DNA from: Hymenopellis radicata
Lineage: Eukaryota > Basidiomycota > Agaricomycetes > Agaricales > Physalacriaceae
NCBI GenBank assembly: GCA_015501595.1
Contig: JADNRX010000316.1
Location: 1-62,938, forward strand
Direction of reading: 5' to 3'
DNA length: 62,938 nucleotides
Each line of letters begins with the position of its first letter. Positions within the stretch are counted from its first letter, which is position 1. Shown piece after piece: positions 32,470-44,870 of the stretch. A program made the position numbers and the translations under genes. Below the pieces are notes generated by a model. The model was not told the origin of the DNA and did no database searches. It was given only the letters and a program-made list of their open reading frames with translations.

Positions 32470-33180
32470 GGTGGACAAAGTTGTCGTTCATAGGGCTGCG
32501 TGAATGAGTTAAACAACAATGAAAGTTAGCATAAGGACAACCCACTCGTACTCTCGAGTCCAAATGCGAAGGACTGGCACGATGGCGGTGTGGGTGGAGC
32601 GCCCCGTATCCTCGAAGCAGTTTAAAGGCGCGATTCGTCCTCGACAGGATGTCCAGCAGCGCGAACTTGACCATCGAAAGTGTCCAACATCGAGCTCAAG
32701 ATTGAGCGTCAAATCTAAGAACAAAGCTGTCATTTCATATACAAGGATGCCGAACACTTCACGCACCATTCAGTTCCAAAAAAGCATCAACTTGAACATT
32801 ATCCAGAGGTGTCCTTCGTCGCGAGCGCCGGCTTGAGTGTCTGCACGAAATTGAAGCCGAGTACTACGGTTTAGATACAATAAGTAGCGGAAGGCATAGC
32901 CGAGCAAATGCTTGAAGCACCAAGGAGGTAGCGGGAATAGTATCCATCGTGCACGCCGGATCGTCTGCGAAAGTCTGTTGCTCTGGTAATGTTGGGAAAC
33001 GGGCGATATAAAGACATCGGTCATCAACGCAGTGAGGAACAGAAAGAGTTGGAAAAGGGTGTTGTGCATATTTACCACGATTGTAACAGGTCGCCAGACA
33101 CGAACTCGATGGTTGCAGGTCCACCGCTCACCCTTAAATACAGACTTCCGATTCCTACTTCAACGATGCTATAATACAGA
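32470..33180 (-). other. possible membrane-protein remnant
   Basis: Minus-strand pieces are hydrophobic (NTLFQLFLFLTALMTDVFI; TREYEWVVLMLTFIVV) and resemble helices of fungal multi-pass proteins. They fall in different frames and cannot be joined with good splice sites. A TATTTAA sequence lies near 33135. I cannot assign a family. Confidence 0.25.
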
Positions 33181-33285
33181 AATTTGAGTTATAAATACAA
33201 CAGGACGATTACAGGATGAAAGTAGCAAGGCAATTGACCGTACATGTGTCCAAAAAAATCACCAATAAAGACCAGACATCGACGT

Positions 33286-34410
33286 TCAGAGCTTCGGTGG
33301 CTCTGTCGTCCAGTCCGTAGTACACAGATAAATAGGCTCAAGGATGAGTCGTTTTCTGAGAGGCACCTTGCCTGGGCGACGCGATAGGTGAACGCCACGA
33401 GGCGCGGGGAGTGGTTCAAGCCAATTGGCAGGAATGTGGAATTGGGGTTTGGGTAATGTGGGTTCTGCCCCTTCCCTTTTGACCTTTATCACTGACACCG
33501 ATTCCTGGTCTATATCCATGGCATTGTCGGCGTGGGGTTTGGAGTAGGAAGTAGATGTGGGATGGGGTTTGGCGAAGGGGTTGGAAACGACTTGTATAGA
33601 AGATGATGAGCTCAGGCTGAGTCGCCGTCGCGTGGGTTTCTCCTCGGATGTATCAGGCGAAATGTTGATTGGGGATGGTGCACGTTTAGGCGTTCGAGGT
33701 GCGGGAGGTTCGTCGTCTTCTGAGATGAGAGAGATTTCCTCGATGCGCTTCGTGGCGGTGTCAATGGAAGTGTCGGGTGAAATGTCGATCGTGTCGACTA
33801 AAGTCGATGTCGACGCCGCATCGCCTTCATCGTCCGAGAGCAGTATGATCTCTTCTGAGCGACCAGACCAGGTCTTCTTCACAGGCCAGACCTCTTTAGA
33901 TCTTCGAACGCGTTTCCTCTGGAGCTTCTGCGGTGGTGCTTGCGTCGGCTCGTCGTCGCTGTCATCGATGACAATGGGTGCAGCTTTTGTGCAAACCGCA
34001 CATGTCCATTCGAACTGGGGCGACGAGTGGGCGATGTAGGTCTTGAGAACGGTCAAGAGCTGCGCCGCGGAGAGTGGTGGGTCATGACACTCTGCAGCTT
34101 AGGTCAGAAACAATACAATGATTTGTGAACACCGTCGCTCACTGTGATGGAAGTTGCGGTTACACTGCTTACAGGAGATAATAGTTCCCCGAGTAGCCTC
34201 CTTGATACTCCCGCACTTTGTACACGGCTGGCGAAGTATAGGCATCAGTCCTCGAACCAAACATGGAGGTGGAGGAGAAGACGCGTTATTTGTCCGACTT
34301 TGGTCGAACCTGCCGAAAAAGTTGATCTCACTTGTTTTGTAACCACGACGGTACTCTTCTAGCTTGCCCCGAAACGAACTCTGCATCTTTGAATAGTCGA
34401 CAAATTCCAT
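33286..34410 (-). CDS. PHD-finger protein
   Basis: A PHD zinc finger, the type that reads histone H3 tails, spans the single intron (34092-34142). Its ligands appear in order: CTKCG, then SCKQCNRNFHH, then after the intron CHDPPLSAAQLLTV, and WTCAVC. That gives the Cys4-His-Cys3 pattern. The start MEFVDYSKMQSSFRGKLEEY is at 34408-34410. The rest is low-complexity and acidic, with repeats of EEI(I/S)L(L/I)S(D/E)D(E/D) and D(T/N)ISPDTS, each resembling SUMO-interacting or CK2 sites (inference). The protein ends TDWTTEPPKL. About 355 residues. It is likely nuclear, a chromatin reader. Both exons read without a break. Confidence 0.75.
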
Positions 34411-34866
34411 ATATCGCTCAAGCTTGGATGGTGGTGTTTCATGGACTTGCTAATCTTTGTCTCCGACAGGCTCATCGTACTGCTGGGGCTCCACCTCACT
34501 GTTTGACCTTTTTGCAATCCTCTTCGGCTGAATTTCCGTTGTCCGTTGTCCGACTTGTAGGACTGGGGCCAAGATACAGCTAGGTTACTGAATTTGGGGT
34601 AAGGAATATGCTAGTGGCGTAACGATTGATAATCTCTTATGACTTGCAAAATCGGATTTATCAAAAGGCTAATTTCTTGACATGAACATGGCTCCTCGCA
34701 CACGCGGTGGGATTAGCGCGTGTTCGCGAAATTCAATGATGTCTCATCCTGGGCCTCGGCTGCGGCCTCACACTTCGTGTTGGCAACCATGCGAAATTGG
34801 AGTCTGTGCAGTATCAGGGGAGGTGGTCGGTTTGGCACTCTCGGCATAGGCGAAACACGGAAGGGC

Positions 34867-34874
34867 TATATAAA
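34867..34874 (+). promoter_or_regulatory. TATA box of the thaumatin-like gene
   Basis: CTATATAAAGC lies 60 bases before the ATG at 34934, the usual distance for a strong, regulated fungal promoter. Confidence 0.75.
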
Positions 34875-34933
34875 GCTCCTAGCTGACACCAGCACTCGCG
34901 CCACTCTCCCTCCAGATCATAATCAGAATCATC

Positions 34934-36203
34934 ATGCACGGACTCGCTGCTATCGTTTCTCTTGCGCTCGTCTCTTCCGCATACGCGCGCACTTTCACGG
35001 TCAAGAACAACTGCACCTTCACCGTTTGGTATGCTATATCTATCTCTTCACTTATTCGCACTCTCTAACCAAGTTCCATAGGCCCGGTGTACGTCTTTCA
35101 CCTTTTTATTCCTTCAGTTATGATGTAACCGTTATACGCAGTTGTTCACGGACTTGAACGCAGGTACCGCTGTTCCTGATCAAGCGACTGGGTATGTCTC
35201 CATTCCATCCACGTCAAGGCCGGGAATGTGACTCAGTGTAATCATTATAGATGGGAGGCTGCCTCTGGTTCATCCATCTCCTTCTCCGTGCCCGGCAACT
35301 GGACCTCCGGTCGCATCTGGGTACGCCTTTCCATCCACTGCCATAACGAAAACTGAACGCACAATGTATAGGGTCGTACCGAATGTGATTTCTCCACTAA
35401 CCCAGGCCCTACGTCGTGCGTGACCGGTGGCTGCAACGGTGGTCTTGAATGCGATACTAGCAGCGGAACGGTGAATCACGACTTGCCCGAGGAACGGCAG
35501 CGGGATGTGCTAATCGTAGTCCTTTCTAGGGTCTTGCCCCCGCTACTGTCGCTGAATGGACGCTCGCGAGCGGAAACGCCGATTGGTACGATGGTATGCT
35601 GTTGCTCTCGAAATGTCTGGTGCCGTCCGCTCATTCTGTGTAGTGTCGCTCGTGGATGGCTTCAACCTTCCCATGACCGTCACGCCGAGCGTCGCCTGCT
35701 CTGCGGCTTCCTGCCCCGTTGACCTTAACGCCAACTGTGCGTGTGCTTCCTCCATCCAAGTACGCGTCCTGACAGCCATGTGATCTTGGTAGGCCCTAGT
35801 GAAATCGCGGGTCCCGCGGCCAAGGACGGCAGCAACGCTGGCTGCAAGAGCGCGTGCGTCGCCAATCTCGATGGCAACCAACGTGAGTGTCCCTTATCTT
35901 TTCTCAATATAGATGTCAAGAACTCAGCGTCCTCAATCAACCAGTGAACTCGGCCAACTGCTGCAGCGGCGATCACGACACTGCCGCGACGTGCCCCTCC
36001 AGCGGTGTTCAGGACTATGATTACTTCAGTGAGTTCCTCTCCTCTATGAGATGCCCTTGTCGGGACGGAAACTGACATGCGCTATTGCAGAGAGCAACTG
36101 CCCCGACTCGTACGCCTATGTTTACGACGAGTCTTCGGGCACCGCGCTCTGGTATTGCGACTCTGCTCTCAACGCCAACTACACCGTCACTTTCTGCCCT
36201 TGA
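34934..36203 (+). CDS. thaumatin-like secreted protein
   Basis: Thaumatin-like proteins are secreted; some fungal members act on beta-1,3-glucan during wall remodelling or fruit-body ageing. The signal peptide is MHGLAAIVSLALVSSAYA, followed by RTFTVKNNCTFTVWPG. Next are FTDLNAGTAVPDQATGWEA, then SSISFSVPGNWTSGRIWGRT, and the Cys-rich FSTNPGPTSCVTGGCNGGL. Then come APATVAEWTLASGNADWYD, VSLVDGFNLPMTVTP (family core), SEIAGPAAKDGSNAGCKSAC, and SYAYVYDESSGTALWYCDS before a terminal TVTFCP and TGA at 36201-36203. About eight short introns join in phase. The Asp/Glu cleft residues are kept in part (ECDF, VDGF, YDE). No break is seen. Which substrate it uses cannot be told from sequence. Confidence 0.9.
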
Positions 36204-36209
36204 ACGCCT

Positions 36210-36905
36210 AATGATTAGTGGGCTCCAATGAGTTAATATTGTTATCAAATATACATTCGCTCCTTAACATCTTGACACTATACCATTGCATTGTTATTTA
36301 TAATTTGATACCTTGCCCACAGATGAATGAAACGTCTATCCTTCTTTGAAATTTGGGCGTGAAAGAGGTGATATTAGTAAAGTCGTGGCGCCGGAAAGTG
36401 TGTTGCTGTTCAACTCCTGAATGCCATCCTTCAAGCTTGAGACCATCATCCGCCACACCGTCTACGTCGACGAAAGACACTGTCATGTCACTGCGCACAT
36501 CCAGGAACTCCAAGTGTTCAAACACACACGATTTCCTCATGTAGCTCAAATTGGCAGCAACGAATCGACCACAATCCAAAAGGAAAGCGCACAGAGACTA
36601 CACGCATGTCGGCGTTTACGCCGGTGCGCTATTCCGTGCTCGTTCCTCTTATCGTTCACTAAATCATCCTAGGCACTATGGTCCTTTCGTCGGTGGTGCG
36701 TATGATCATTACGAAGTACCTTGTACTGCAGACAATACTTAGTGGGTGAACGACATATTCATTGATTTTCTCAAAGACGCACTCAAAACTTGATTGGCGG
36801 AGAAACTGCTCTGAGGAACAGCAGCTATCCGACGAACTCATCTAATAATTTGCCACGAACTTCTAGAAAGGACTGTACAGACGGGACACCAGAGCACAAA
36901 GTCTA
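36210..36905. other. intergenic, no gene seen
   Basis: AT-rich sequence with short overlapping frames and no motif. It lies between the 3' ends of two convergent genes and probably holds both polyadenylation regions. Confidence 0.4.
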
Positions 36906-38420
36906 TCATAACGGAGCGCCGTCTTTGCCACGTTCCTCCGAATCTCTTGAATATGGTTGTGACCTGAAGCGTATAGGTCCTGTGGCCACGGCGCTGAGGT
37001 CGCCTACAAGATCCGTAGCCACCAATACGTCCTTTCTTGCTTGTGATCGGATATTAACGATAACGCGACATGTCAAAATGGTGTGGATGACACGCTCAAA
37101 GCTGATCAGTAACACAGGCAATGTAATCAGAAGACACTGGCAGGATAAAAGATCCGATGACTTACAATGAGAACAGGTTGGTGTAGTCATGCTGTGCGGC
37201 GCGTCAGTACTAGTAGACTGTTTCGATCAGGAAACCTCGAACTGACATGCAGGACGCGGATAACGACAACGTTGATGACAGATAACACTTTGCGAAAGTA
37301 AGCACATAGCATGGTAGATGATGCGATTGACGTCTTCACCAAAAAGGTACAGGTAATACAGTATGCCTGTCAGGAGAGAATCAGAGACAGAAATGTCTCT
37401 CAATGGTGACCTACCATCTTTCAGGATACCCGCCAACAGCTGTGGCGTAGGTGCATGTACATCTCGAACTGCCAGAACCATGTCAAGGTCTCGTGAACGT
37501 GACTAAATGACCACCTACATTCGCTGTAGGCCCTGACTGACATCAAGAGTAACATGACTAGAGAACCAATGAATATGTGGCGAAAAGCAGAAGCTGGGAC
37601 GAAAGCTAGCCTACCGCCTTCATAGATCATTAAGAGAATCCAGTACCACGATAGGATGGGATCATCTGCCGTCACAAGACAGCCTTGGAAGTTCTGTATA
37701 GGAGGAGTCCCAACTACAAGGGGAAGTTTGCGCGCAATATACACCCGGGTGGAAATGACTCACAGCGCATGGAACTCAGAAAAATACCCATAAAGGTGAA
37801 ATTGGCTGACCAACACGCAACATAGAACAGAGGTAAAGTGATGCTGAGTATACGATGGCAATGCCAGACGGCCCAAGTTCGAATCGTTAAGATAACTAGG
37901 AAATGACAGTTAACTGAAGTTGACTCTAGAATGAGGTTGACCACAAACCTTCCGCCACGGAGAATCCTATTATGAAAACCCCTAGATGGGACGATGATGA
38001 ATCGAGAAACAGTCAAAGGAGGGTCACAACTTACATCCAGCGCTTCTGTAGGCGAGATAGCATTCATTTAAGGACATGTTCGGTGTAAACTGATCTTTTA
38101 TCGAGCTATCAGATCAAAAGCATGGGATGATAGGAAAACATACGCCAGAGTACAAGAATGGCGTCGAGCATCGGAAGGTATCGCGTCAACAAATAGAGTA
38201 TCTTCGTGACATTCCACTTTGAGGGCCACATGAGCGTAACCTCTTGATCCAACGTCAAAAGGTACTCGTATATCTTGAGGAAGGTTTCAGCTAGATCCTG
38301 AAAAGAACACCGGACGTACGAGTAAGGCGATAGAGGCGACTGGGAACCCGTATAAACAGTGCTGCGTTTTGGACATTGATGAATGATTACCTTCAAAGTA
38401 CTGATTCGCGAACATGACAT
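36906..38420 (-). CDS. DUF6533-domain membrane protein
   Basis: DUF6533 proteins are seven-helix membrane proteins expanded in mushrooms, function unknown. The start MSCSRISTLK at 38418-38420 joins in phase, over a 93-bp intron (38298-38390), to DLAETFLKIYEYLLTLDQEV and TLMWPSKWNVTKILYLLTRY, the signature N-terminal domain. Later helices are ILTIRTWAVWHCHRILSITL, LFYVACWSANFTFMGIFL, then DDPILSWYWILLMIYEG joined over an intron to LLLMSVRAY, and SLLTGILYYLYLFGEDV. The last one is FERVIHTILTCRVIVNIRSQ, typical of the C-terminus. The protein ends about 36906. Some middle splice sites are uncertain. Confidence 0.8.
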
Positions 38421-39590
38421 CAGCACAGAACGTAGTCAATGCTGAATTTAAGGAGACTCGCTGTAACAATTTGCATATGCTCAAGGGCCGGAATGAGCGA
38501 CTCGGCGTGCGTTTGAGTGTGGAGGTCCATGGCAAGTAGTAGGTGACCGCTTGTACGGGAATGCTCTGCTCAAATACAGAAGAACAGTTCCCGAACCTGC
38601 GAAAATTTCGGATATCTCTTCCCAAAATCGGTTTAGACGAGTGTCTGTAAATGGGTCGGCACCCTGACCGATGGGAGAATAAGACTCCGTTGTATTGAAG
38701 ATGACCGGGCATGGACGCCACTAATGCGATGTCGTCGGTGGTCGGTGGCGGCGGCATAACGTCCCCGAAATGGACCCAGTTGCGCATGAATTCACCTAGA
38801 ACTCCAGGCCGCGAGTCTCTCCGCCTCTAGTCCAACTGTCCCTCATTAAGTTAAGTGTAAATGATCGCCTATTTTTCTCAGTAGTTGATCTTGCTCAACG
38901 ATACATCCTAGATAAACTGCTCTGAACTCCAGCGACAGCAAAAGATTCTGCTCCTGTAGGCGTCGAATCTCCGAGGCAGTTGAGCAATGGCGCTTTGTCT
39001 TGGCCCAGATATGGACTTTGATGATATACATGCTAGATGGCCTCTGTTCGTGAAGTAGAGGACGTACACCAAAGGCAAAGAAGATGTAGCGCGTCGAGGT
39101 AGTTGTTCAACGCGATTGCTTTGTCGCATCCTGTATATATATACATGTTTCGTGGAGTGGTAGCTTTCAGCTCTTTAAAGCATTTCCTACGCGAGAGTGG
39201 ATACGGCGCCGATCCCCGCGACGATGGTGGGGTATCCCATCATGAGACGACAAAAGAAGGACCTAGGGGGCGCGTTATTGTTTCTTGGGCTTGGAACGAT
39301 ACGGTATGGCCGAAGTGGGGACGCGGTGCAACAACGAGAGGCCTTGTCGTTTCCATAGTTGTTACGAAGAAAGCAAACGGTATACCCCGGCGTTGTAGCA
39401 TGATGACCAGTGAGCACCAAGTGCAGAAACTGTTCATTCCTATGAGCAGCGAACATGAGCTTGAACAGCGAAGACAGCTCGGTATTTAAATTTTCCTCCG
39501 AGTTTCATGGCGATCCCAAGCCACGTGACCCAATGTACCTTGGGAGGTAACGTCCATCTTCGTAGGCTCGCAGGCTGAGCCCTTGCCCGC
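38421..39590. other. 1.2 kb without a supported gene
   Basis: A minus-strand frame (38287-38787) and a plus-strand frame (39103-39489) are open but have no motif. A short TATATATATA stretch lies at 39135-39145. It is probably the shared 5' region of two divergently oriented genes. Confidence 0.35.
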
Positions 39591-39591
39591 C

Positions 39592-40566
39592 ATGACTATC
39601 CTGGAGAACAGTGATCAAGACCTCATGCAGCTATGGAACCTCATCCTAGAGCTCAGCGAGCAGCTCAATCAGAACCGCCAGCTTTCTGTTTCTCTGCATT
39701 CTCAAGTCGGAAGCGCAAAGGTGCGTTCACCGCATATTTGGCGGAATGCATGAGTGCTGAACTCGCAATTAGAACCAAGCGGTCCATAATAAGACTGGGT
39801 TTGTTCTGAGGCGGTTCAACTTGGATAAGAGTCAGGGTGTGTACCATGCGTGTGTATGCAACGCGTTAACCTCAATGAACGATAGATGTGTACGACGAGG
39901 AGCTGCAAAAGATGAACAACGCCATTCGGGACGAGAACACCAGTCTGCAGCACGACAACAAGCATTTGAACACGCTCATCAAGGATTATGAACAGACTCT
40001 GGAGAGTCTAATGAGCACGTCCTCTTTCCCGCTCCCCATATACCCCCGCCTTACTTACCCCGTTCTATAGGCAACTTTCGTAATCGCGCTGTAGGTTCCA
40101 TGGAGTCCCCTTGGAAATCATGTTATTCATTACTTTCAAGCAAGATGTGCAAGAACGCGAATTGTCTCTAATACGAGAGTACGAAACCCGGCTTCTTGCC
40201 TTGGAAGAGCAAAACGCCGCGCGGGACCTCGCGACGAGTACTACGGTCTCGGAGGCCATTGCGCGGCTATCGTATATCATGCGACAGGTTTTGCACACTC
40301 AGTCAGGTGAAGATACGGACCCGGAAGACGCGGTAGCGGCGGCGGAACAGGCGATGGAGAGGGAGATTGAGCTGGCGCGGTTGGAGAAGGAGAACGAGGA
40401 GCTGAGAAGGATGTTGGGAGTGCTTCCACTAGTGCCCAAGGAGGAGCCTCAACCGCACCAGGATTCGAGACCGTTCTTTGAGCCGATCAGACTGCAGAGA
40501 ACGGTTAGCCAGATTCCGGCAGTGGGTCCGTATGGGACTTATAAGCGCGCGCGTCCAGCGGGGTAG
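39592..40566 (+). CDS. coiled-coil protein, SIKE/FGFR1OP2 family (STRIPAK-associated)
   Basis: The protein is almost all helical heptads: MTILENSDQDLMQLWNLIL, then QAVHNKTGFVLRRFNLDKSQ, YDEELQKMNNAIRDENTSLQ, KHLNTLIKDYEQTLESLM, VQERELSLIREYETRLLALE and ELARLEKENEELRRMLGVLP. This order, especially the hydrophobic GFVLRRFN box and the IKDYEQTLE segment, fits the SIKE/FGFR1OP2 family, which joins the STRIPAK phosphatase-kinase complex (fungal hyphal fusion and development). Introns lie at 39720-39772 and 39838-39887. A third near 40018-40071 would need a GC donor to give LMSNFRNRA in frame, followed by a fourth ending before QDVQERE. Stop TAG 40564-40566. Confidence 0.6.
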
Positions 40567-40569
40567 GAA

Positions 40570-41627
40570 GGTTAAGTTATATGGTAAGTCTGCTTTTGTG
40601 GCTAGTTTTCCGTGCGTGAGCTGATGATGCCTCGACAGGTCGGATACTTATTTATATATGTTTGACAAATCACATTGCTGTCTGTACTCGAACGCTTTGA
40701 CAGTGCTTTGATGGTTATGTGTTCTCATCATTCACCAGGATGTCAAGGAAATGCGTCTCACGGCTATTCTAGGTCCCCGATCATTCCTCAAGTTGATGAA
40801 GCTGAAAGGTGTGTTTGGATCATATGAGCAATGCTCAGCTGTTACTTAATTCTTGCTCAAAGGAGTGGAGGAATATGGGCCTTGATAACAGCAGATGCGC
40901 AGGAAAAAGAACGCGTTCTACTGCAGAAACTGTTAGCGCGGGTAAACAGGAGGAGGAGTATAAGGTGAGACCGCAACAGTTCTGTTCCGGGATCAATATG
41001 CGCGATCAACGAGGTGGGGTGTGACTCCGAGACGGGACAAGCTTTTTATAAGCGCCACAACAGCGGAAGACGGCTGCCGGGATAGAATGGTGTCCGTCCG
41101 AGAGCTCGAGAAAAGGTAGCGGTTAGGTTTGTGGAGCACGGCTCGGACTTTGCCTGGGATAATTTAAGCGTTTTTGAACAAAGTTGGGTACGGTATGGGT
41201 TGTCTGACTGATGAACAGCCGCGGACGTGATTGCTATTCAGTCCGGAGTGGGGGTGGATACAGAGGGAGAGAGAAGGAGATTACTGTAGCTTACAGCCAT
41301 AATTTGCATTTATCATCGGGATTTCTGTGATCGCGGGTCGCGTCGATTAATCGCCGAGCTCGGAGTGACTCTGTGAGGAGATTTGAGTCCGGCAAATTGA
41401 AAGGAGTTGTTGAGAGGAGGTGTTGCAAGATTGCTCCTTTGCCAGCTGCCTTGATGATGTCGACTATAGTTGTGGACCGCGTCTTTGACGTTGAGGCCAA
41501 GGTCCGTTCTCGGCGGTATCTCCCCTGATTCGAGGTTACTGTATGCTTACTCCGGTTTCCTTAGAAGTCACCTTTTCTCCTCAAACCACCTCGTTCTACG
41601 ACGCTCTCGCTACCTGACCCGCGAGAA
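40570..41627. other. 1 kb intergenic, no gene seen
   Basis: Only short frames without motifs are present (40809-41024 plus, 41291-41500 minus). The last 150 bases, GC-rich with TCCTC runs, are the probable 5' leader of the PH-domain gene. Confidence 0.4.
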
Positions 41628-44600
41628 ATGGCCCCGTTGTCCTCGTCCTTCTCGTCGTCGCGCCCTTTGTCCACTGACGGCCACGAGTACTCGAGCCGAC
41701 TCCCGACCAGATCCAAGGGCAAGGAGCGGGCCTTTTCCTGCGCTTCAGACCACAATTTGGCATCCCATGGTGAGTAATACGCGGCCACACAAGTCAGCAG
41801 TGGCCTGACGACCTTATGACAGTCGTCGTAGAAACCCATTCGCTGTCATTCACTTCAGAGGCTCACAAATCGTCACCGTCGCCGTCGTCGTCGCCGCCGA
41901 AACGCTCACGCGGCAGTCTGCTCCTCGTCGCCTCGGATGCACTGGGTATTAGGTTCGGCAAGCGGCGCAAGTCTATCCGTCAGCCTCCTATGCCTATCAT
42001 CCTTCCAGGCGTAATTGAAATCACCGCACCGCGTCCGGATGCAGAGGAAGAGGAACGACAACAGCTCCGGGACGCCGCGGTACAGGCTATAGGCTTGACA
42101 TCCTCTTTGCTGCAGCCACCACCACCACCCGTCGACGCTGACGAGTCCCACTGCAAAGCCGAGCCAGACGAACGTGACTTTGCCGAGACACTGACTACAG
42201 TCTCAGAGCAACCACTGACACCTCCTATGTCGCCCCTCTCCAGTACCTACTCTGCTCAAAATTCAATGTTGGTCGGTCGCCATCGCGCGGCCTCCGTCCT
42301 CTCACACAGTCGTTCAACTTCGATTACTCCTGCTCCCATTCCCCCCTTCCCTGCTTCTCCCGCTGACCTGGCCCAGTTTGTCCAGGCCTCCGCCACACTA
42401 CCCAAATACTATGCCCCCTCTTCGCTTCGCATATTCGCCCTCTCTCGTCAGTGGAAGAGCCGATATGTTATTCTCTCTCAGCCTACTGCTCTGGCCACTA
42501 CAAACTCAAAGCCTACGGTGTCTTATTTACATTTATACAAGACAGCTAATGGGGATGAGAGAGAATTAGAGCGCCTGGAGATCAACGAGGATAGCGTCGT
42601 GTTCGTTGCCGAGGAAGAAGTCAGCGGGCGAAGACAGGTTGTCAAAGTTGGTGGCACTGATGTCGGTGCTCGTAGGAAAGAGCTCAATCACGAAGAGGGC
42701 GGCCGTACAATGTGGTTTTTGCAAATCTGCGATCAGGGCGAGGCCCAGCGTTGGATAGCAACTATCAAACAGTCCATATTTGGCCAGCGGTACGTGTATT
42801 TTACTCTTTTGCTAGTCAGATACTCATCTTCTGCCAGGGCTGTACGCGCAGGTTTGGGTTCTCCTGGTAGTAATTGCGCCGGGGTCGAGCCTCGAGGAGA
42901 TATCGACGTAATGTTGTCGATGCGTGCCCAAGGCATCATAAACTCTCCTCGGGAAAAGTTTAACATCCAGGAATTCAACAACGCCTTACATTCGCCGAGT
43001 AGTTCTCGCGAAGAGACGTTCTCGTCTTCCTCGTCATCCAATTCGATTCGTTCACAGCCCGCGACGCCTAAAGCAGCACCGGCTGGCGCGGTCTCGACAC
43101 TGAAAGGCTTGTTCACCGGCACGCGCTCCCGGTCAGGGTCCCGCTCGACCTCGATTGAATCCGACAGCCTCGATAATGAAGACACCTTCGGATCAATGGG
43201 CACTAATTTACTCAACATGTCCCATCCGTCCATCCCAATCGTCACGGCCAAAGATCTGGACAGGAAAATTATAACGGACGACGAACTAGACGAAGCTCCT
43301 GGTATCCCTCATCCGTTCAGTGCACACTTCTATAGGGAGCGATCTAATCGGACGTTGTCGATGGGCGCTGTTCCTTTACAGCCTCCACCTCGCACGAAGC
43401 GTTGGACAGCGACAGGCAACCTGACAACTGATATGACGTCCGTCTATAAACATGTCAACGGGAACCAGAGCGACATTTGTGTCTCTCATGATCGCGGCGC
43501 CACGGAACCTTCGCCAACCTTGTTGACTAATGGTTTCCGGACGCCTGAGCAGAAACCGCGCGAACCGTCGATACGCAGTGTTTCTACTCTCGCTTCTGTG
43601 GACGGCGCCAGCGTTAGCACCAAACGCAGTTCAAGTGTGAAGCGGTGGTCGCGACAGCTCCCATTGCCAAAACGCTTGACGCCACCTATTGGTCCCCCGC
43701 CAGCCATACCGACCAATCTGTCTCCGCCTCGTCCTCATCCTTACGCAGGTGACCGGCCACCAAGCCGTGAGTCATCTGTATACTCCGCGAACAGCGGCAA
43801 AAGTCATGGTTCCGCCGTGCCATTTTTTTCCAAGAGAGCATCAGGATCGTCGTATATGAGCGTTACTTCGACGAGTACATCGGCCCATTCAGTTGCGCCG
43901 TCTCAGACTAGTAGCATCGTTTCACATACGCGTGCAGGCTCCTCCCATCGAACGTCGATACCTCCACCACCTCGTCCCGCCCCGACGTCTGCGCTACCGC
44001 CAGCGCCTGTCGAGCAGCCATCTGTCCGGAAGGCAACTAAATCCTTCAGGATGTCCTTGATGGCGCCTAAACCTCCGCCATCCATTGCCCCTCCACCAAC
44101 TCCAAGTGACTACCGATCCCGCCGCAGTAGTGCGAGCGCATCGGTTAAAAGCAGCCTTGCCCCCATTCCCTCATCACCGAATCCCTCCTTGTCACCTTTA
44201 CGCCAATCTCAACAAACAACCCCCACGCCGTCGGTCTCTTCTTCGCGTGCATCCTCCCTCAAACATCGCCTCCGGATTCTCAGCGCGCCTTCCCCCACCA
44301 ACCTCAGCAACGGGCATCTATCGCCTTTGATGACGCCTACGCCACCGATTACGCCCACGTCGCTGTCACCGACGGCTACGCTGGGAAACACCATACATAA
44401 TGGACTTGGAGACAAGTTCAACTATGACCACAGCTATCTACAGTTGTACACGCCTATCACGCCGACTGCGCCGAAGGGGCACGTTCCGTTGTCGATTGAC
44501 GACGAGCCGGTGCTGCGGTCGCTGTCGCCGCCTCCGCGGCGTATGTCTCGGCAGATCAACGCCCACGAGAAGGAGGCGGTCTTTGAGCGCGTCGCGCCGG

Positions 44601-44665
44601 AGAACGTGCCCCTCCCGCTCTCCCCGCGCGGTTCTGTGATCTCTCTCGGGCTGCTGACCATGTAG
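41628..44665 (+). CDS. large PH-domain protein with Ser/Pro-rich tail
   Basis: The gene starts at ATG 41628 (MAPLSSSFSSSRPLSTDG), not at the in-frame ATG in the first intron. The intron 41770-41822 joins ASH to VVVETHSLSF in phase. After a Ser-rich leader with KRSRGSLLLV comes one PH domain (about residues 190-310). It runs from KYYAPSSLRIFALSRQWKSR through YVILSQPTAL, YLHLYKTANGDERELERLEI, VSGRRQVVKVGG and MWFLQICDQGEAQRWIATIK, where the final Trp is the PH hallmark. A second intron, 42790-42837, follows. The remaining 600 residues are disordered and rich in Ser, Pro and Thr, with many SPxx, PPPP and RSxS sites. Likely a phosphoinositide-binding cortical or signalling scaffold (inference). 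About 980 residues; frame intact. Confidence 0.8.
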
Positions 44666-44870
44666 TAAATCCTTCGTTTCGTTGTTTCTTTTGTTCATTA
44701 TTGCGTTCTTGTTATTTGCTTTCACACATTTTTTTTGATTTTGCATGTACCTTACTCACAACTCACGGATTTGGATTGGGATGTAATACTAACGATTTAT
44801 GTAGACGTACGATTTTGCGACGCAGAGGGATAGCATCAATTCATTACTAACATTTTTTGCATTAATATTC

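Noticed and set aside
35543..36248. Minus-strand frames opposite the thaumatin-like gene
   Set aside because: The plus strand encodes a complete thaumatin-like protein over the same bases; the antisense frames have no motif.
42733..43251. 172-aa open frame antisense to the PH-domain gene
   Set aside because: It lies inside confirmed coding sequence and has no family signature.
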